64,000 bases of DNA from Vitellaria paradoxa. Taxonomy: Eukaryota; Streptophyta; Magnoliopsida; Ericales; Sapotaceae. Of this stretch, positions 60,601 through 64,000 are shown in pieces. The DNA is taken from the NCBI GenBank assembly GCA_019916065.1, contig CM034233.1:13681009-13745008 (forward strand), in the 5' to 3' direction. The position numbers and the translations under genes were made by a program. Within the stretch, counting starts at the first letter, position 1. The number at the start of each line of letters is the position of its first letter. A model generated the notes under the pieces. It was not told where the DNA came from and ran no database searches. It was given only the letters and a program-made list of their open reading frames with translations.

Positions 60601-63600
60601 AAGCTCTATTAAAATCAAAATAGAATGAAAATCTATATCCTTTCCCCCCCCTGGGGGGGGGGGGTAACCATCCTATACAAAACCAAAAGAAGAATAGTTT
60701 TCAATATATACAATGAATATTCCTCGTCTTGCACGGATCTTTTATTCCCCTCCTCCTGGATCATCCACAGTAAACAGAAATGTGGGACTCTCCACACGTT
60801 GTTTCTTCTTTTCCCAACTCAAAAAGGCCACCAATTTTCAAGAAAAAATTTCATTTTTCTAGAGAACACCCATGACATACCAAAGTAAGTTAAAATTAAC
60901 TCTCACAACTGTTTAGATCATGAACAATGAAGAAAAAGATGGTTAATAGATTCCACTTCCTTTTCGCAGAAGCAATACCAATTCACAAGGACTCTTTTTC
61001 TATCAATAGAATTATAAATGTTTAGGTTTGAAATAGGCCATTCGTTGCTGGTGCTTGTTTATGGATTATCAATGGTTAGTTAAACAGAATATGTGTATTT
61101 ACTAATTATTGAACAAATACATTGTAACTTTTTTTTTTTAAATAATGAGGAAAGGTAATCTTGTATTAAAAGGCATCTAGGGGATGCCACCCATTTACGA
61201 AAGATGTAAGCATCTTACAAAAAAACAAAGCCTAAGCTTCCAAAAACATATGAATATTCGGATCCATTCTATTCCTTGAAATGCCTTATTTCTCTCACCC
61301 CAAACTAGCCAGTTGATGCAAAAAGGGGGTTAAATTTCAAGTTTTACCCTTTCATTTGTAGACTCAAGCAACCCGCCGCTCAATCAAATCATGACTCACC
61401 ATCATGGAAAAAACCCAATACTTCTTGAGGGACGATGAAGCCCAATTCCGAAATTCCTTAGTTATTGGACAATGAACTAATAAATGAGAGATGGATTCTC
61501 CATTGCATTTGCACAAAGGACACTAGCTGACTATGATGATTCTTCTCTTCCGGAAGTTGTCCCAAGTAAGAATTCTTCCCCATACTGCACACCACACGAA
61601 GAAAGCTGTTTTCGTAGGGGCCCCACAGCCCTAGAAATTGGCCCAAGGAAAATCATCTTCCTCTCCCAAAAGACTATAGTAGAAGCATTTGATGGAAAAA
61701 TGGCCTGTCATGGAGACATCCCAAAAGAGTTCATCTTCCCTATCACTCCTTACCTCTTCCCCCTTGATGCCATAAAGAGTTTGTAATAAAACCACAATCT
61801 CTCTTAGTTCCCAATCATTTGCATTTTGTTGCAATACAATGTGCCAAAAGGGAACTCCATCCAACAATATAAAGTATGCATCTGCAGTTGCTTCCCGGCT
61901 CACTACAATAGAGAAAATATGTGCGAAATTCTCTTTAAGCCTAACTCCTCATCTCCTCCATTTATTGCACCTTAACCGCACCCTATTACCCTTCCTCACT
62001 TTCACTGATCATCTTTCCACAAAATCCACCCAAATGGATCCGATATTCTCCAAACTCCCACATGAAAAGGCTTTCTAACAATCTTGAAGGTCCAATCACC
62101 CCAATCTACCCTCTATTTGGTAGCTACCACCTTCCTCCCCATGTGATCCTTTTCCTCAGCAAACCTCTGTAGCCATTTTCCCAGCAAAGCAGTGTTGAAG
62201 TACATCAACCTCCGAAGTCAGCTCGCCATGTTTCAAATGTTGACATGTCGTGTCTCATTTTGTCAAATGATACCTTTTGACCTCTTCAACACCCCCCCCA
62301 ACCAAAAAAAAAAAAAAACAACGAGTCGTTGTTGAGTTTTTCGAGTTTTCTAATCACTACTGTAGGCATTAGAAGTAAAGACATAACATAGATGGGAAAA
62401 TTTGACAAATTATTCTTAATGAGTGTGATCGTCCTCCTCTAGATAGATATTGCCTTTTCCACCCTGCGAGCCTCCACTCAAACTTATTCACCACTCGATC
62501 CCATATAGAGCGAGCCTTTACAAGGACCCTAATGGTATGCTAAGATAAGGGGTCCGCAACTCCTCCTTTGGATCGCAATTATACAATGCCCCTAAATATA
62601 TATTACTTTATTGGATATTCAATTGTTGACAAAAGTCGCTGCCACAATGGGAAGTACCTTAAACTCTAATGGTGTGATTCAAACAAGCCCACCTCGATTG
62701 TGTCACATTTTAGAGCACATGGCGCCATTTTCCTTGTACTGGAACGATCTGCAATTCTAACTTACATTGGGTAGGACATTCAAGAAAAATTCAAATTTGT
62801 GAAGTAAAAAGAGTCGCATATAGGGATGTCCTCCCATGCTTTTCTATATTTAGAGTATGGATAGAAGGAAGAAGTTTAAGTGGATTAGAATGATTTGTTC
62901 TCAAGTAATATAAATGATGGGTAAGATGTCATTGAGTTCTTTGAAACTTTTAGAAGTTATGAGATTGATTAATAGTGCATAGTATATCATAACTTAATAT
63001 GCAGACTTGAGAAGAGGAAAATTAAAACGCAATGCTTCCTATCAAATAGTAGCCCAAGGTAAAGGATTTATTAATTTTTTTTTTTTAATCTCGATTGTTT
63101 GCTAGTTATTGGTTGCTATGGTGTGCTTTTATTTTTTTACTAGATTGTGGGGTGGATTTTCCATTCAAGTTCAGTAGTTCTATTAGCTTTCAAATGGAAT
63201 GCTGAAATGCTTATTTATTATACTGCAACTTTTTAACTTAAAATGGAGGAAAAAGGGAATGTGTTGTGGTGGACTGTGGGATGCAGGATGACATTAGGTG
63301 GAGTAAGGCTGGATATAGACCCAACCTTTGCAATATTAGTGCAACTTTATTGTTTTTGGACTTGAACTTGTTCTCACAGTAGCAGCCTGTGATTTTACAA
63401 TTGCATCAAGAATTGCCTCTGCATTTGTTCAGTATGTTGTTTGAATAGTTATATTAATAGGTTATATTGATTCGTGCTTAACCTCGTCATTGATGCAATA
63501 GTTTTTCCTCTTGCTCCTATATATTTGTTTCCAAGAGAACTACCGTAAAAAATAGATTTATTAATGCTATCCATAGGTTCCCATTTATTTCTCATATCAT

Positions 63601-63987
63601 ATGCCACAAATTGCTATGAAATGTTTGTCATCATTCTTGTCAAACTTTGGCTTTCCTACCTTCAGAGAACAACCGTGTTTTGTTACTTGTGATTTCTATT
63701 TTAGCTTTCTACTAGGATTTTCCATATTGTTATATTATTTCTGACACATTTTATGACAGGTTCATTTTACTCAAGCACGTGGATTAAAGGCCTCTTCAAA
63801 GTTACCTGGGTATGATATCAAGTGGTAGCCACATAATTCTCTGTTGTTCTTCTCTGATATTTTTTGATTTGAACATTTGTGTTAATTTATTCGCAAAGGT
63901 TGGTGTCTGAGGACATTTCTGGAGGTCAAGAAGATATACTCATTCCTTCTACCAATTTAATTGATGATACACCTGTTGCTCCTACAG
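47368..63987 (+). CDS. SUVH4: SUVH4/KRYPTONITE-type histone H3K9 methyltransferase, 5' part (truncated by window edge)
   Basis: Coding exons: 47368-47946, 50402-50470, 52429-52494, 53229-53283, 53643-53752, 54731-54910, 56550-56648, 57704-57802, 63760-63809, 63899-63987. All joins keep frame, giving 465 codons before the edge. The N terminus is hydrophilic with [14 protein letters not shown]. An SRA/YDG domain starts near residue 255 ([68 protein letters not shown]) and runs to about 420. The start of the pre-SET linker is [26 protein letters not shown] in SUVH4 binds methylated cytosine, and the SET part (outside the window) writes H3K9me2, which directs CMT3 DNA methylation of transposons. 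The start ATG is the first in frame after the acceptor. Donors at 54911 and 63988 are GC. Intron 8 is about 5.9 kb and transposon-laden. Confidence 0.9.
48182..49907. mobile_element. hAT-like element in SUVH4 intron
   Basis: Terminal repeats TAGGGGTGGCGAT and, at the right end inverted, TAGGGGTGGCAAT are flanked by AGTACAAG (48174-48181) and AGTACTAG (49908-49915), an 8-bp duplication with one mismatch. The interior is non-coding. It includes repeated AATAAATG(G/A)GTTA words and a probable nested MITE near 49381-49769 (AGAAGCCTGGATAC ... GTGTCCATGCTTCCT ends, flanks sharing ATGTTT). It sits in the first coding-region intron. Confidence 0.75.
50745..50774. repeat. (TA)n microsatellite
   Basis: About 15 TA units, directly beside the 3' end of a minus-strand LINE fragment. 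Confidence 0.9.
50815..51240 (-). mobile_element. L1-type LINE 3' fragment in SUVH4 intron
   Basis: Minus-strand translation contains [20 protein letters not shown] followed by WNSREFED, the tryptophan-rich stretch found after the reverse transcriptase zinc knuckle in plant LINEs, preceded by a degraded CDGQQNSES...C segment. It is broken by stops and strongly 5'-truncated. No clear target duplication. Confidence 0.65.
51241..52428 (+). other. rest of SUVH4 intron, no further gene recognised
   Basis: An open frame of 107 codons (51447-51770) is present but resembles no family I know and lacks plant coding context. It may be a decayed element. The remainder up to the acceptor before 52429 is ordinary intron sequence. 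Confidence 0.4.
54588..54620. repeat. (CTA)n microsatellite in SUVH4 intron
   Basis: About ten CTA/ACT units in the intron just upstream of the exon starting at 54731. Confidence 0.9.
54911..54912 (+). other. GC splice donor after the SRA exon of SUVH4
   Basis: The exon ends GCACTTAAG and the next bases are GCGAGTAA. Joining here to AATAATATGGAG gives the conserved [18 protein letters not shown]. The alternative GT two codons on (GCGA|GTAAAT) would create an immediate stop (AAA TAA). Confidence 0.85.
55253..56039 (-). mobile_element. RTE-type LINE fragment with 14-bp target duplication
   Basis: The minus-strand product has [48 protein letters not shown] and a [12 protein letters not shown] end, the reverse-transcriptase C terminus of plant RTE-like LINEs, with a frameshift between 55507 and 55504. 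The tail is CCTAGTGGGAAAAGGCTTGG. Target duplication TTGATCATATACAA occurs at 55239-55252 and 56040-56053. It is 5'-truncated to 787 bp and in antisense orientation to SUVH4. Confidence 0.9.
57375..57406 (+). mobile_element. 32-bp micro-insertion of an RTE LINE tail
   Basis: The 32 bp equal the tail of the LINE at 55253-56039 in opposite orientation (CTAGTGGGAAAAGGCTTGG plus TTTGGTT) with one or two differences. A perfect 17-bp target duplication ATGGATAATGCACTGGA flanks it (57358-57374 and 57407-57423). Confidence 0.9.
58390..59835 (+). pseudogene. Ty3/gypsy-type gag remnant
   Basis: The plus-strand frame near 59470-59690 reads [19 protein letters not shown], then [17 protein letters not shown] and [20 protein letters not shown], followed after a poly-T by [13 protein letters not shown] and LLIYVKRFR, interrupted by stops. 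This is the retrotransposon gag core pattern of Ty3/gypsy elements. An upstream open block (58305-58664) with a charged helical segment may be its N-terminal part. No LTRs were paired. Confidence 0.7.
59836..60420 (-). mobile_element. possible LINE 3' end, minus strand
   Basis: A T19 run (59836-59854) followed by GGTAGGTAAGATAATTTTGG and a sequence resembling the 3' UTR style of plant L1 elements suggests a minus-strand retroposon inserted in the gag remnant. The 109-codon minus-strand frame 60421-60092 matches no family I recognise. The right end is undefined. Confidence 0.4.
60644..60664. repeat. C8-T-G12 palindromic run
   Basis: Eight C, one T and twelve G in a row form a perfect hairpin core and a potential G-rich secondary structure. 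It is located in the long SUVH4 intron, and no function is implied by context. Length may be affected by sequencing. Confidence 0.8.
61128..62310 (-). mobile_element. 5'-truncated L1-type LINE with ORF2 C terminus
   Basis: The minus strand encodes, in pieces, [60 protein letters not shown] and [19 protein letters not shown], the typical plant L1 ORF2 end with the C-C-H-C zinc knuckle, with stops and frameshifts. A T10 tract at 61128 marks the poly(A) tail. The upstream border is near the C/A-rich run at 62292-62317. Confidence 0.8.
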
Positions 63988-63989
63988 GC
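63988..63989 (+). other. probable GC splice donor at the last visible SUVH4 exon
   Basis: The sequence is CCTACAG|GCAAGTTC. In SUVH4-type proteins the segment reads VAPT-GFTY, so the glycine codon should be split here in phase 1. GCAAGT is the strongest GC-donor context. The acceptor is outside the window. Confidence 0.6.
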
Positions 63990-64000
63990 AAGTTCATTAA

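Larger units (their letters stand above)
57803..63759 (+). other. 5.9-kb SUVH4 intron, host to at least three retroelement fragments
   Basis: The intron runs from CAG|GTTATT to TGACAG|GTTCAT. Besides the elements listed separately, 57803-58380 and 62330-63759 look like ordinary AT-rich intron. The stretch 60500-61127 includes an almost palindromic C8-T-G12 run (60644-60664). Confidence 0.8.

Noticed and set aside
1..64000. CRISPR arrays, prokaryotic operons, ribosomal RNA
   Set aside because: No regularly spaced identical short repeats, no Shine-Dalgarno-led polycistrons, no rRNA-like GC-rich conserved blocks. The window is eukaryotic nuclear DNA.

Overview
The window is nuclear DNA of a flowering plant, very probably a eudicot. 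It has AT-rich intergenic DNA, small GT-AG exons, two recognisable plant chromatin/RNA genes and a dense, nested set of plant transposable elements. No species can be named from the sequence.

Layout. (1) A MEI2-like RNA-binding protein gene lies on the minus strand. Its twelve coding exons run from an ATG at 8377 to a stop at 2916, and the promoter and 5' leader lie near 15.2-15.9 kb, behind a 5'-UTR intron of about 6.8 kb. (2) A transposon-rich stretch of about 29 kb (15.9-44.6 kb) holds a MULE-type element with a 9-bp target duplication, many MITEs, an approximately 11.5-kb near-complete Helitron (23763-35279) carrying a multi-exon Rep-helicase gene, a tRNA-derived SINE, and a tandem-repeat block. 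(3) A SUVH4/KRYPTONITE-type H3K9 methyltransferase gene lies on the plus strand. Its leader is near 44.6-44.9 kb and its coding sequence starts at 47368. Ten coding exons are in the window, and the gene runs off the right edge before the pre-SET/SET part. The two host genes are divergently transcribed.

The main result is one Helitron family seen three times. All three copies share a 5' TCTATAT start, a 3' hairpin of CC-TTTA-GG type placed 9 nt before a terminal CTAG, and A|T insertion sites. One copy (23763-35279) encodes the replication initiator/helicase with all key motifs and a single frameshift. The other two (10738-12433 and 45669-46496) are small non-autonomous copies, one in the long 5'-UTR intron of each host gene. 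The Rep-helicase gene model has six short or medium exons before and around the core, and possibly two in-frame 3' exons. One of its introns contains a fresh tandem duplication of about 715 bp.

Other well-supported structures are: two hAT-like elements of about 1-1.7 kb and two short hAT-like MITEs, each with an 8-bp target duplication (two of the four perfect); a three-LTR TRIM-like element interrupted by a Helitron and a MITE; an RTE-type LINE fragment with a 14-bp duplication, plus a 32-bp insertion of only the tail of the same LINE flanked by a perfect 17-bp duplication; L1-type LINE fragments; and a Ty3/gypsy gag pseudogene. Three introns in the two host genes appear to use GC instead of GT donors.

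All coordinates were read by eye. Exon joins were checked by reading-frame continuity, and element ends by target-site duplications where these exist.
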